51,103 nucleotides of DNA. Source: Lentisphaeria bacterium UBA1732. GTDB taxonomy: Bacteria; Verrucomicrobiota; Lentisphaeria; Victivallales; UBA1829. A program made the translations under genes and the position numbers. The notes beneath the pieces were generated by a model. That model saw only the letters and a program-made list of their open reading frames with translations. It was not told the DNA's origin and did no database searches. Shown here piece after piece: positions 16,383-24,660 of the stretch (within the stretch, counting starts at the first letter, position 1; every line of letters starts with the position of its first letter). The stretch covers positions 1-51,103 of the forward strand of contig DCIG01000004.1 in assembly GCA_002315855.1 (NCBI GenBank), read 5' to 3'.

Positions 16383-16408
16383 TTTCGTACTGGAAACGAG
16401 GTTTCGCA

Positions 16409-17173
16409 GTGAATCCTGAAACCATTCTCGACAGCTTTGCTTCCGGGAAAATATCCCGTGAGGAAGCAGTTTCCCTGCTGAAACGTTCCTCCGGTTTTGA
16501 AGACCTGGGATTCGCACGTCTCGACCACAGCCGCAAACATCGCAGGAACGGCATAGAAACCGTTTTCTGTGCGGGAAAAACGAAAGAACAGCTTGTCGTC
16601 ATCTGTCAGCGGTTCCGGGATGCGGGGAGCGGGATGTTCGGGACACGCGCCTCGCAGGAGCAGTACGAATTTGTCCGTGCACAAATCCCGGATATTTGCT
16701 ACGATCCCGTTTCCAAAGTTCTTTCCCTGCCGTCTCCGAATCAGGAGCCTGCCATCGGATGTGTCGCCGTATGCACCGGCGGCACCGCTGACATTCCGGT
16801 TGCAGAGGAAGCCGCACAGACTGCCGAATTTTTCGGGGCGAAAGTAACGCGCTGTTTCGATGTCGGGGTTGCAGGAATCCATCGTCTTTTTGCGTGTCTG
16901 GATGACATCCGTCAAGCCAATGCGGTCATCGCAGTCGCCGGCATGGAAGGTGCATTGGGCAGTGTTGTATCCGGTCTTGTTTCGGCTCCCGTGATTGCAG
17001 TTCCCACGTCCGTGGGCTACGGAGCCTCGTTCGGCGGGATTGCGCCGCTTCTTTCCATGCTCAACTCCTGTGCAGAAGGCATGTCGGTCGTCAACATCGA
17101 CAACGGCTTCGGGGCAGGTTATCTTGCCGCGCAGATCAACCGTCTGGCGTGCAAAGGAAAAACTTCTTTATGA
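16409..17173 (+). CDS. larB: Nickel-pincer cofactor biosynthesis protein LarB
   Basis: LarB carboxylates and hydrolyses nicotinic acid adenine dinucleotide to start synthesis of the nickel-pincer nucleotide used by lactate racemase and relatives. The 254-residue protein has an N-terminal helical region (SREEAVSLLKR) and a PurE-like C-terminal domain with CTGGTADIPVAEEAA, FDVGVAGIHRL and GMEGALGSVVSGL, which are characteristic of LarB. Translation probably starts at GTG 16409, with a weak CGAGG upstream. Its stop overlaps the larC start by ATGA, indicating coupled expression. LarA and LarE are not in the window, so they or an alternative cofactor user must lie elsewhere. Confidence 0.93.
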   Translation: MNPETILDSFASGKISREEAVSLLKRSSGFEDLGFARLDHSRKHRRNGIETVFCAGKTKEQLVVICQRFRDAGSGMFGTRASQEQYEFVRAQIPDICYDPVSKVLSLPSPNQEPAIGCVAVCTGGTADIPVAEEAAQTAEFFGAKVTRCFDVGVAGIHRLFACLDDIRQANAVIAVAGMEGALGSVVSGLVSAPVIAVPTSVGYGASFGGIAPLLSMLNSCAEGMSVVNIDNGFGAGYLAAQINRLACKGKTSL

Positions 17174-18402
17174 GCAGTACATTGTACCTCGAATGTGCTT
17201 CGGGAATCAGCGGAGACATGACTGTCGCCGCTTTGATTGACCTCGGAGCAAGCCGTATCAAACTTCTGAACGCCCTGAACAGCCTGAATGTTGAGGGGTA
17301 TTCTGTCGCAATTTCACGCGTCAATGTGCGAGGGCTGGATGCCTGTGATTTCAATGTTGTTCTGGAGCACGAGCATAAGCATGAACACTGCCACGAGCAT
17401 GAACACGAGCACACACACCCTCACATTCACCGGAATCTTGCGGACGTTACAGCCATCATCAATTCGGGGGATTTGACGCCGCGCGCCCGCGAAACGGCAA
17501 TCCGCATTTTCACCATTGTCGCGGAAGCGGAATCTCAGGCACACGGCAAACCGATTGACGAAGTTCATTTTCATGAAGTCGGAGCAATCGACTCCATCAT
17601 TGACATCGTGGGGGCGGCAGTCTGCCTGGATGACCTCGATATTACCCGCGTGATTGTCCCTGTCCTCAACGAAGGCACAGGCTTCGTCAATTGCCAGCAC
17701 GGATTGCTTCCTGTTCCCGTTCCGGCAGTCGCCGCGATTGCCCAAAGTTATCGCATTCCGCTGAACATTCAGCCTGACATCAACGGGGAAATGGTTACGC
17801 CCACGGGAATAGCCATTGCTGCGGCAATCCGCACAGAATCCGGGCTGCCCGGTACGTTTGTGATTGAGAAAACGGGGCTGGGTGCAGGCAAACGCGATTT
17901 CGGACGTCCGAATATTCTGCGGGCCATGCTGATTGAACCTCAAAAAATCGGCGATAACGCCTCATCCGATGCCACGATGCTTCTGGAAACCAATATCGAT
18001 GATGCCACGGGGGAACAGCTGGGGCTTGCGATGGAGATTCTCCTCAAAGAAGGTGCGCTGGATGTACATTATATTCCGGCATTCACCAAGAAGAATCGTC
18101 CGGCGTGGCTGCTCCGGGTGATTTGCCATGCACGGGACGCTGAAAAAATCCAGTCCGTCATTTTCAAGCACACCCCGACCATCGGTCTGCGCAGATTTGC
18201 CCTTGACCGGGTCTGCCTTCAGCGTTCATTTCAGGATGTAACGCTCCCCGCCGGAACAGTACGTGTCAAATGCTGTTTTACCGGAACAGAAACACTGGCA
18301 TATCCGGAATACGAAAGCGTCCGCGCACTTTCCGAAACCACGGGGATTCCGTTCATGGAATTGTATCAGGCCGCGCAAAAAGCCGCATTGGAACAGTCCT
18401 GA
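17170..18402 (+). CDS. larC: Nickel insertion protein LarC
   Basis: LarC inserts nickel into the pincer cofactor using CTP. From ATG at 17170 the protein is 410 residues and begins LYLECASGISGDM, the typical start. A His/Glu-rich stretch at residues 66-87 (alternating Glu-His, ending THPHIH) is a likely nickel-binding loop. EVHFHEVGAIDSIIDIVG and the GAGKRDFGRPNILR motif follow, then the C-terminal domain (LETNIDDATGEQLG ... IPAFTKKNRPAWLL) is in the same frame. In Lactiplantibacillus plantarum the two halves are joined only by ribosomal frameshifting; here the gene is continuous. The ATG overlaps the larB stop; a GTG seven codons upstream lacks a ribosome binding site. Confidence 0.93.
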   Translation: MSSTLYLECASGISGDMTVAALIDLGASRIKLLNALNSLNVEGYSVAISRVNVRGLDACDFNVVLEHEHKHEHCHEHEHEHTHPHIHRNLADVTAIINSGDLTPRARETAIRIFTIVAEAESQAHGKPIDEVHFHEVGAIDSIIDIVGAAVCLDDLDITRVIVPVLNEGTGFVNCQHGLLPVPVPAVAAIAQSYRIPLNIQPDINGEMVTPTGIAIAAAIRTESGLPGTFVIEKTGLGAGKRDFGRPNILRAMLIEPQKIGDNASSDATMLLETNIDDATGEQLGLAMEILLKEGALDVHYIPAFTKKNRPAWLLRVICHARDAEKIQSVIFKHTPTIGLRRFALDRVCLQRSFQDVTLPAGTVRVKCCFTGTETLAYPEYESVRALSETTGIPFMELYQAAQKAALEQS

Positions 18403-18440
18403 CACGGGTATTTTCAGAGAGCAGGCCCCACCTGAACTCA

Positions 18441-18464
18441 AGAGCTTATTTCAAAAGTCCTGCA
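18441..18464. repeat. Dispersed repeat, half copy with core
   Basis: AGAGCTTATTTCAAAAGTCC followed by TGCA: contains the shared core ATTTCAAAAGTCCTGC. It lies just upstream of the metY promoter (18482-18510). Confidence 0.65.
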
Positions 18465-18481
18465 TTTTTTCGTTTTCACGA

Positions 18482-18510
18482 TTGAAAAAAGCGAAAGAAT
18501 GCAGTATTGT
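18482..18510 (+). promoter_or_regulatory. Promoter of the metY operon
   Basis: TTGAAA at 18482-18487, 17-base spacer ending in GCAG, TATTGT at 18505-18510; leader about 36 bases, so no room for a SAM-type riboswitch. Confidence 0.65.
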
Positions 18511-18551
18511 ATTGGATATTTTTAACTCTGCTTAAGCAAGGAGAAGAAATC

Positions 18552-19829
18552 ATGAGTGAACAAAACTGGAAACTTGAAACCAAAGCCGTACAAGCCGGAT
18601 GGACCCCGAAAAATGGTGAACCCCGCGTTCTCCCCATTTATCAGAGCACCACATTCAAATATGATGATGCACAGCACGTTGCCGACCTTTTCGACCTGAA
18701 AACCGACGGCTTCTTTTATACCAGACTTGCCAACCCCACAGTTGACGCATTCGAGAAGAAAATCGCCGCATTGGAAGGCGGCGTTTCCGCAGTGGCAGTC
18801 TGTTCAGGACAGGCCGCCAATGCCATGGCAGTCATGAATGTCTGCCCTGCGGGCGGGCATGTGCTTGCAAGCTCGGCACTCTATGGCGGCACCGTTACGC
18901 TTTTCACCACCACTCTGAAGCGCATGGGCGTGGAAGTTTCGATGGTGCCGTACAATGCTTCCGCAGATGAAATCGTTGCCGCCGCCCGCCCGAACACCCG
19001 TGCCCTTTTCGCGGAAACGCTCACCAATCCTTCGGTCAACGTCCTTAATTTTGAACAGTACGCCATTGCGGCGAAACGGCTTGGTGTTCCGTTCATCGTG
19101 GACAACACGTTCCCGACCCCGATTCTCTGCCGTCCGTTTGAATTCGGTGCAGATATAGTAACTCACTCCACCACAAAATTCTTTGACGGACATGCACAGG
19201 CAGTCGGCGGCGTCATCGTGGAAAAAGGCGGATTCGACTGGAAGAACGGCAAATTTCCGGAATTCACCGAACCCGATTTGAGCTATCACGGGCTGATTTT
19301 CACGGAAGCATTTCCGCAGAATCCGTTCTCGGTCAAGCTCCGTGTCCAGTGGGTGCGCGACCTCGGAATCCCGCAGATGCCGTTCAACGCATACCTCACC
19401 AACCTCGGCATGGAAACGCTTCATCTCCGCATGGAACGCCACTCGCAGAACGCACTTGCGCTGGCGCGCCACCTCGAAAAGCACCCGAAAATCGCATGGG
19501 TCAACTATCCGTTCCTGGAATCCAGCCCCGACTATGGACTTGCGAAAAAATATCTTTCCGGCGGAAGCGGAGTACTCTGCTTCGGTGCAGCGGGCGGGCG
19601 CGAAGCGAGCATGAAAGTCATTGACTCCCTGAAACTTGCGGCAATCGTCGTCCATGTGGCGGATGTCCGCACCAGCGTACTGCATCCTGCCAGCATGACC
19701 CATCGTCAGCTCACGGATGAACAGCTGAAAGCCGCAGGAGTTCTGCCTGAACTGATACGCGTTTCGGCGGGCATCGAAAACATCGATGACATCATCGCCG
19801 ACTTTGAACAGGCTCTCGCCCAAATCTGA
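18552..19829 (+). CDS. metY: O-acetylhomoserine sulfhydrylase
   Basis: This PLP enzyme of the Cys/Met metabolism family (425 residues from ATG 18552) makes homocysteine from O-acetylhomoserine and sulfide. The family pattern is clear: LPIYQSTTFKYD, YTRLANPTVDAFE, SGQAANA, NPSVNVLNF, VDNTFPTP and the PLP lysine in HSTTKFFDGH (Lys209). The segment GGVIVEKGGFDW ... PDLSYHGL is characteristic of the MetY group rather than of cystathionine gamma-synthase. AAGGAG precedes the ATG by eight bases. It has its own promoter and is followed after 17 bases by dtd, so it probably heads an operon reaching ispG. Confidence 0.93.
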   Translation: MSEQNWKLETKAVQAGWTPKNGEPRVLPIYQSTTFKYDDAQHVADLFDLKTDGFFYTRLANPTVDAFEKKIAALEGGVSAVAVCSGQAANAMAVMNVCPAGGHVLASSALYGGTVTLFTTTLKRMGVEVSMVPYNASADEIVAAARPNTRALFAETLTNPSVNVLNFEQYAIAAKRLGVPFIVDNTFPTPILCRPFEFGADIVTHSTTKFFDGHAQAVGGVIVEKGGFDWKNGKFPEFTEPDLSYHGLIFTEAFPQNPFSVKLRVQWVRDLGIPQMPFNAYLTNLGMETLHLRMERHSQNALALARHLEKHPKIAWVNYPFLESSPDYGLAKKYLSGGSGVLCFGAAGGREASMKVIDSLKLAAIVVHVADVRTSVLHPASMTHRQLTDEQLKAAGVLPELIRVSAGIENIDDIIADFEQALAQI

Positions 19830-19846
19830 CACAGGCATTCATCTTC

Positions 19847-20314
19847 ATGCGAATTCTGATTCAGCGTGTACGCAAAGCATCCGTAACCGTTTCCGGTCAG
19901 GTCATCGGCTCCATCGGGAAAGGACTGCTCATTTTCATCGGAATCACCCACGGCGACACCCAAGCAGATGCCGACTGGCTGGCGAAAAAAGCCGCCGGAC
20001 TGCGTATTTTCGAGGATGAAAACGGGAAAATGAACCGTTCCGTTCAAGATGTCGGAGGAGGAGTGCTTGTCGTTTCACAGTTCACACTCTACGGGGACTG
20101 CAAAAAAGGGCGCCGTCCCGGTTTTGACGCGGCGGGATCTCCCGATATGGCAAATGAGCTATATGAATACTTCATGGAAGCCGTCAGGCGAGAAGGAGTA
20201 TCCACGGTGGAACACGGTGAATTCGGAGCGGATATGCTGGTCGCACTGGAGAATGACGGGCCGGTAACATTCATGATTGATTATCCATTTGAAACGAGAG
20301 GACTACCGCAATGA
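19847..20314 (+). CDS. dtd: D-aminoacyl-tRNA deacylase
   Basis: Dtd hydrolyses D-aminoacyl-tRNAs (such as D-Tyr-tRNA) and glycyl-tRNA(Ala), protecting translation. The 155-residue protein has the start MRILIQRVRKASVTV, the SQFTLYGDCKKGRRPGFD motif that carries the catalytic region, and the C-terminal NDGPVTFMIDYP close to the cross-subunit Gly-Pro type signature. Length is standard. Its stop overlaps the dxr start (ATGA), so the two are translationally coupled. Confidence 0.95.
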   Translation: MRILIQRVRKASVTVSGQVIGSIGKGLLIFIGITHGDTQADADWLAKKAAGLRIFEDENGKMNRSVQDVGGGVLVVSQFTLYGDCKKGRRPGFDAAGSPDMANELYEYFMEAVRREGVSTVEHGEFGADMLVALENDGPVTFMIDYPFETRGLPQ

Positions 20315-21459
20315 ATCGAATCGCACTTCTCGGCTCCACCGGATCCATCGGGAAAAGCACTTTGGCCGTTGCCCGTGCGCGGCAGGATGCAGTGCGCCCC
20401 GTCCTGCTTGCCGCAGGGTCGAACTGGAAACTTCTTGCCGAACAGGCAAACGAATTTCATCCTGTCTATGCGGTCATACAGGAGGAAGCACATTTTCAGG
20501 AGCTGAAAGCCGCACTTCCGCCCGACTGTCAGGCATTCTGCGGCAATCAGGCACTTGCCGACCTCATGTCCGCGCCGGAAATCGACACGGTGCTCTGCGC
20601 AATCGTGGGGACAGGCGGTCTGATGCCGACGCTCTCCGCGATTCAAGCAGGAAAAACCATTGCGCTTGCCAGCAAGGAAGTCATGGTGATGGCGGGAGCA
20701 ATCGTAACGGAAGCCGCGCGCAAAGCGGGGGTGAAAATTCTCCCCGTCGACAGCGAACACAACGCGCTTTTCCAGTGTCTGGAGCATCGTGCGCCGGAAG
20801 AAGTCGAACATCTGATTCTTACGGCCAGCGGCGGACCATTCCGCAAAACATCCCTTGCCGATATGGACAAAATGACCTGGGAGCAGGCACTGGCGCATCC
20901 CACCTGGTCCATGGGGCCGAAAGTAACGATTGATTCGGCCTCTCTGATGAACAAAGCACTGGAAATCATAGAAGCCCGCTGGCTTTTTGACGTTGAGGAA
21001 TCGCGGATTCAGGTTGTTGTACATCCGCAGAGCATAGTCCACTCCATGATACGCTTCCGGGACGGGGGCATTCTCGCCCAAATGAGCCAGCCCGACATGC
21101 GTTTTCCGATTCAGTATGCGCTGACGTGGCCGCTTCATGTAAAATCCAATCTACCTCAACTTGACCTCACGCAAATCGCCACGCTGACATTTGAACGCCC
21201 CGACGAAACGCGTTTTCCGTCACTGGGATTTGCCCGAACGGCACTGCGCACGGGGGGAGCCATGCCGGCGATCCTGAACGCCGCGAACGAAGCGGCATTC
21301 GTGCGTTTCCGCGAGGGGAAAATCCTGTTCACGGATATATGGCGCATCGTGGAACGCACGATGACGGCATTTCCCGATGCGGGACGCATCTGCACCCTGA
21401 AAGATATTCTTGCAGTTGACCTCGAAGCGCGCACGTTTGCCGCAGGACTGAACCTGTAA
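20311..21459 (+). CDS. dxr: 1-deoxy-D-xylulose 5-phosphate reductoisomerase
   Basis: Dxr converts DXP to 2-C-methyl-D-erythritol 4-phosphate with NADPH, the committed step of the MEP isoprenoid pathway. The 382-residue protein begins with the NADPH-binding LLGSTGSIGKSTL, then has the ALASKEVMVMAG segment, the metal/substrate region LPVDSEHNALFQCL and the flexible active-site loop near LTASGGPFRKTS, and SMGPKVTIDSASLMNKALEIIEARWLF. The ribosome binding site GAGAGGA lies in the end of dtd. ispG of the same pathway is two genes downstream. Confidence 0.97.
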   Translation: MNRIALLGSTGSIGKSTLAVARARQDAVRPVLLAAGSNWKLLAEQANEFHPVYAVIQEEAHFQELKAALPPDCQAFCGNQALADLMSAPEIDTVLCAIVGTGGLMPTLSAIQAGKTIALASKEVMVMAGAIVTEAARKAGVKILPVDSEHNALFQCLEHRAPEEVEHLILTASGGPFRKTSLADMDKMTWEQALAHPTWSMGPKVTIDSASLMNKALEIIEARWLFDVEESRIQVVVHPQSIVHSMIRFRDGGILAQMSQPDMRFPIQYALTWPLHVKSNLPQLDLTQIATLTFERPDETRFPSLGFARTALRTGGAMPAILNAANEAAFVRFREGKILFTDIWRIVERTMTAFPDAGRICTLKDILAVDLEARTFAAGLNL

Positions 21460-21470
21460 CCAGAGAAAGG

Positions 21471-21484
21471 GGACCGTCAGGTCC
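21471..21484 (+). other. Small stem-loop before rseP
   Basis: GGACC-GTCA-GGTCC is a perfect five-base-pair hairpin located 14 bases before the rseP start, where a ribosome binding site would be expected. It may affect rseP translation. Its significance is uncertain because it is short. Confidence 0.35.
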
Positions 21485-21498
21485 ATATTTTCGACAAT

Positions 21499-23238
21499 AT
21501 GCTCAATACAACCTATATTCTCCCCGTGCTCCTGATGCTGATTTTCTTCGGATTGTGCATCATCATCCACGAATTCGGTCATTTTCTTGCGGCGCGCCTG
21601 TGCAAACTCCACATCATCGCATTTTCGGTCGGATTCAAGAAAATCTGGGGGAAGAAAATCAACGGTGTGGAATACCGAATCGGCTGTCTGCCATTCGGGG
21701 GATACGTGGATTTGCCTCAAATCGATGCCTCATCGGATGAAATCGAGGATGAAAACGGCAATCCCCTGCCCCGTGCCAATCCATGGGCACGCATCATCAC
21801 GGCATTTGCGGGGCCATTCTTCAACATTCTGTTTGCGCTGTTTCTCGGCATCTTCATCTACATTTTCGGGGTACCGCAGGACAATGTGAAGTACAGCGAG
21901 TTCAAAGTCCGCGAAGTGCCGGAAACCAGCGCCGAATACAAAGCGGGACTGCGACCGGGCGACCGAATCGTCAAACTGAACGGACGTGAATTCAATCTCA
22001 CGTGGGCGAATTTCACGCGCCGCTTCATGCTGAATGAGGACAATGTGGAAAAAATCACATTGGACGTCATCCGGGACGGTCAGCCCGCCACCGTATCGTA
22101 CATACCGGAAATCAACCGTGAATTTGCCCCGGACGAAAACGTGGTGTATCCGTTCTTCGTGCCGGAAATCCCCGTCATCGTGATGCCGGAGAAAGGAAGT
22201 CCCGCAAGTCTCGCGGGAGTAAAATCAGGCGACACGGTACTTGCCGTCAACGGCGACCCGGTCTACGATGCGGAACACCTGCTGACCGCGACGGCCTACA
22301 GCAACGGAGCTCCAATCACGCTGAAAGTCAAACGCGATGAAACGGAACATGAATTCACGATTCAGCCGAAGAAAATCGAGGGAATCGAGCCGCGCTATCT
22401 GGTCGGCATCAACTTCACTTCGGATGAACCGGTCATATCCGAAACGGTCTCACAGCTTCCCGCCGCGAAAATCTTCAAACCCGGCGACCGACTGCTGAGC
22501 ATCAACGGAACCGAATGCAAGACGTCTTCGGATTTCTCCGCGGCCGTCCGGGCCAGCGAGGGGAAGCCCTGTCAGGTGGTTTACAGCCGCGACAACCAAA
22601 CCGTCACCGTTGAATTAACGCCGCTCAAAGTCATTCCTCATGAAATCGGGGTGGGCTTCTACGTCATTGACCATCCGACACCGTTCCAGCAGCTTCAAGA
22701 CGTGCTGGACATGACCTGGCGCACCCTGAAAAGTCTCGGCAACACTCTCCGTCATCGTCTGGGCATGAATTCCGGGTACTCCACCATCGGCATCCGCAAT
22801 CTGTCCGGTCCGTGGAGCATCGGCAAGTACATGATCATGATGTTCCACGGGTCTTTCCTGCGAGGACTGCTCTTTGTGGTCATGATCAGTTATTCACTGG
22901 GGATTTTCAATCTGCTCCCGATTCCGGTACTGGATGGGGGGCACATCCTGATTGCCATACTGGAAATCATCTTCCGCCGCCCGATTCCGGCGAAAATACT
23001 TCAGCCAGTCATGTACTTCTTCATCACGGTTCTGATCGGATTCATGGTGATTGTAACCGCATTCGATATCTGGAAGACCGTACCGTCCAATCTCCGAGGG
23101 AAACTCACGGGCGGAGAAAAGCCCAAAACAGAGGAAACGGAAACATCTCCGGGAAATGCCGTACTTTCCGAAACGGGCAATGTTACTGAAAAAGTTCCGG
23201 AAAAGACACAGGAGGCAGCCAATGCCGTTGCGCCGTAA
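21499..23238 (+). CDS. rseP: RIP metalloprotease RseP (site-2 protease)
   Basis: An intramembrane zinc protease that cleaves anti-sigma factors or leftover signal peptides in the inner membrane. The 579-residue chain has the zinc motif HEFGH at 24-28 in the first membrane helix, GGYVDLP, two PDZ domains (about 130-210 and 220-300, with a further PDZ-like repeat around 305-385), and the second active-site motif NLLPIPVLDGGH starting at 471. It is longer than the E. coli enzyme (450), owing to the additional periplasmic PDZ-like region and a 40-residue Glu/Thr-rich cytoplasmic tail. The last 17 bases overlap the start of ispG. Confidence 0.94.
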   Translation: MLNTTYILPVLLMLIFFGLCIIIHEFGHFLAARLCKLHIIAFSVGFKKIWGKKINGVEYRIGCLPFGGYVDLPQIDASSDEIEDENGNPLPRANPWARIITAFAGPFFNILFALFLGIFIYIFGVPQDNVKYSEFKVREVPETSAEYKAGLRPGDRIVKLNGREFNLTWANFTRRFMLNEDNVEKITLDVIRDGQPATVSYIPEINREFAPDENVVYPFFVPEIPVIVMPEKGSPASLAGVKSGDTVLAVNGDPVYDAEHLLTATAYSNGAPITLKVKRDETEHEFTIQPKKIEGIEPRYLVGINFTSDEPVISETVSQLPAAKIFKPGDRLLSINGTECKTSSDFSAAVRASEGKPCQVVYSRDNQTVTVELTPLKVIPHEIGVGFYVIDHPTPFQQLQDVLDMTWRTLKSLGNTLRHRLGMNSGYSTIGIRNLSGPWSIGKYMIMMFHGSFLRGLLFVVMISYSLGIFNLLPIPVLDGGHILIAILEIIFRRPIPAKILQPVMYFFITVLIGFMVIVTAFDIWKTVPSNLRGKLTGGEKPKTEETETSPGNAVLSETGNVTEKVPEKTQEAANAVAP

Positions 23239-24322
23239 CACCCGACAAATTCACGCAGGGCGCATTGCCATTGGCGGAGGTGCGCCGATCTCAATCCAAT
23301 CCATGACCAATACGCGGACATCCGACGCTGCCGCCACGCTGGCGCAAATCCGCGAACTGGCCTCCCTGGGCTGTGAAATCATCCGCTGCGCCGTCCCCGA
23401 CATGGCCTCCGCCGATGCAATCCGTCAGATTGTACAGGAATCGCCGATTCCGGTGATCGCCGACATACACTTCGACTGGCGGCTTGCGCTGGAATCCATC
23501 CGCAACGGCATACATGGAGTCCGCATCAATCCGGGCAACATCGGGGGAGCAGAGCGTGTCAAAGCAGTCGCAGAAGCAGCAGGGGAGGCAGGAATCCCAA
23601 TCCGAGTGGGAGCCAATACAGGGAGTTTGCCGAAAGGGCTTCTCGAATCGAAACTGGCAGCGGGAATGACCCGCGAAGACGCCGTTGCCGAATCACTCTG
23701 CGACGCCGTGCAGACCCAGATTGATTTGCTGGAACAATACCATTTCGACCAAATCAAAGTCTCGCTGAAAGCAAGCTCCGTCCCGGTCATGGTATCCGCT
23801 TACCGCCAGTTCAGCAGCCGATCGGATTATCCGCTGCATCTGGGAGTAACCGAGGCGGGGACACCGTGGCGCGGCATTCACAAGAGCGCAGCGGGAATCG
23901 GAGCGCTTCTTCTGGACGGCATCGGGGACACCATCCGCGTCAGCCTGACAGCCCATCCGCGGGAAGAAGTGCGCAGTGCATTGACCCTGCTGGAATCCTT
24001 GAATCTCCGGGACGCGGCACCGCAGATTGTCTCCTGCCCGACTTGCGCCCGCACAGGCTACGACCTGATCGGCACAGCGGAAAAAGTGGAAAACATCGTT
24101 GCGACGCTGAAAGCCTCCGGCAAGAAAATCAAGCTGAAAAAAATCGCGGTCATGGGGTGCGTCGTCAACGGTCCCGGTGAAGCCAAAGACGCGGAACTCG
24201 GCGTTGCGGGAGGCGGCGACGGACGTGTCGTGCTGTTCCGTTTCGGCGAACCATTTGCCACTCTGCCGGAAGCCGAAGCCATTGAAGCATTCCGCAAGGA
24301 AATCGAAGCCGCCTGCGAATAA
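23222..24322 (+). CDS. ispG: 4-hydroxy-3-methylbut-2-en-1-yl diphosphate synthase
   Basis: IspG (GcpE) reduces MEcPP to HMBPP with a 4Fe-4S cluster, late in the MEP pathway. The 366-residue protein begins with RQIHAGRIAIGGGAPISIQSMTNT, has a TIM-barrel with the Arg/Asn segment GVRINPGNIG, and cluster cysteines at 272 and 275 (CPTC) and 313 (GCVVNGPGEA), closely placed like those in E. coli. The start at 23222 is set by AGGAGG six bases upstream, inside the rseP end. This shows a 17-base overlap and coupled translation with rseP. Confidence 0.96.
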   Translation: MPLRRNTRQIHAGRIAIGGGAPISIQSMTNTRTSDAAATLAQIRELASLGCEIIRCAVPDMASADAIRQIVQESPIPVIADIHFDWRLALESIRNGIHGVRINPGNIGGAERVKAVAEAAGEAGIPIRVGANTGSLPKGLLESKLAAGMTREDAVAESLCDAVQTQIDLLEQYHFDQIKVSLKASSVPVMVSAYRQFSSRSDYPLHLGVTEAGTPWRGIHKSAAGIGALLLDGIGDTIRVSLTAHPREEVRSALTLLESLNLRDAAPQIVSCPTCARTGYDLIGTAEKVENIVATLKASGKKIKLKKIAVMGCVVNGPGEAKDAELGVAGGGDGRVVLFRFGEPFATLPEAEAIEAFRKEIEAACE

Positions 24323-24660
24323 TGCGACCTGATTGCGGAAATCAGAGAGGATTGGGGACAGACGGGAGAGAACGGTGCGGAACGGGAGCTGTCCGAGTTT
24401 ATTCATTGATGCAAAACGAATAGTGATTTTCTCATGTCCGAAAACGGGGATTTTGACGCATTTATGGGGGGGCGTTTTTCGGAAGAAGACGAGATGAAGA
24501 TAAAAAACAATTCGAGACCGGGACAGGAGGCAAAACCATCATGCAGAGAAACAAATCGGAACGACACCAACAAGCAGGAAACGCAGACATCCATGCAGGG
24601 GCATCTGCATCAACCAATCAGACATTTGAAATCAGCTCATTTTTTCAAGGAGGAAACCAA
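24323..24660. other. Intergenic region without clear gene
   Basis: This 338-base gap has a small hairpin CTGATT-GCGGA-AATCAG (24329-24345), a frame of 76 codons at 24434-24664 that has no family resemblance and no clear ribosome binding site, and one half copy of the dispersed repeat right before the next ribosome binding site. No convincing terminator or promoter is visible. Confidence 0.5.
24622..24638. repeat. Dispersed repeat, half copy
   Basis: ACATTTGAAATCAGCTC resembles the right arm of the repeat family; it lies 13 bases before the AAGGAGG of the esterase gene. Confidence 0.5.

Noticed and set aside
17361..17430. Tandem DNA repeat in larC
   Set aside because: The repetitive GAGCATGAACAC pattern just reflects the Glu-His codons of the metal-binding loop.
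18403..18551. SAM riboswitch upstream of metY
   Set aside because: The leader after the likely promoter is only about 40 bases and shows no S-box stems.
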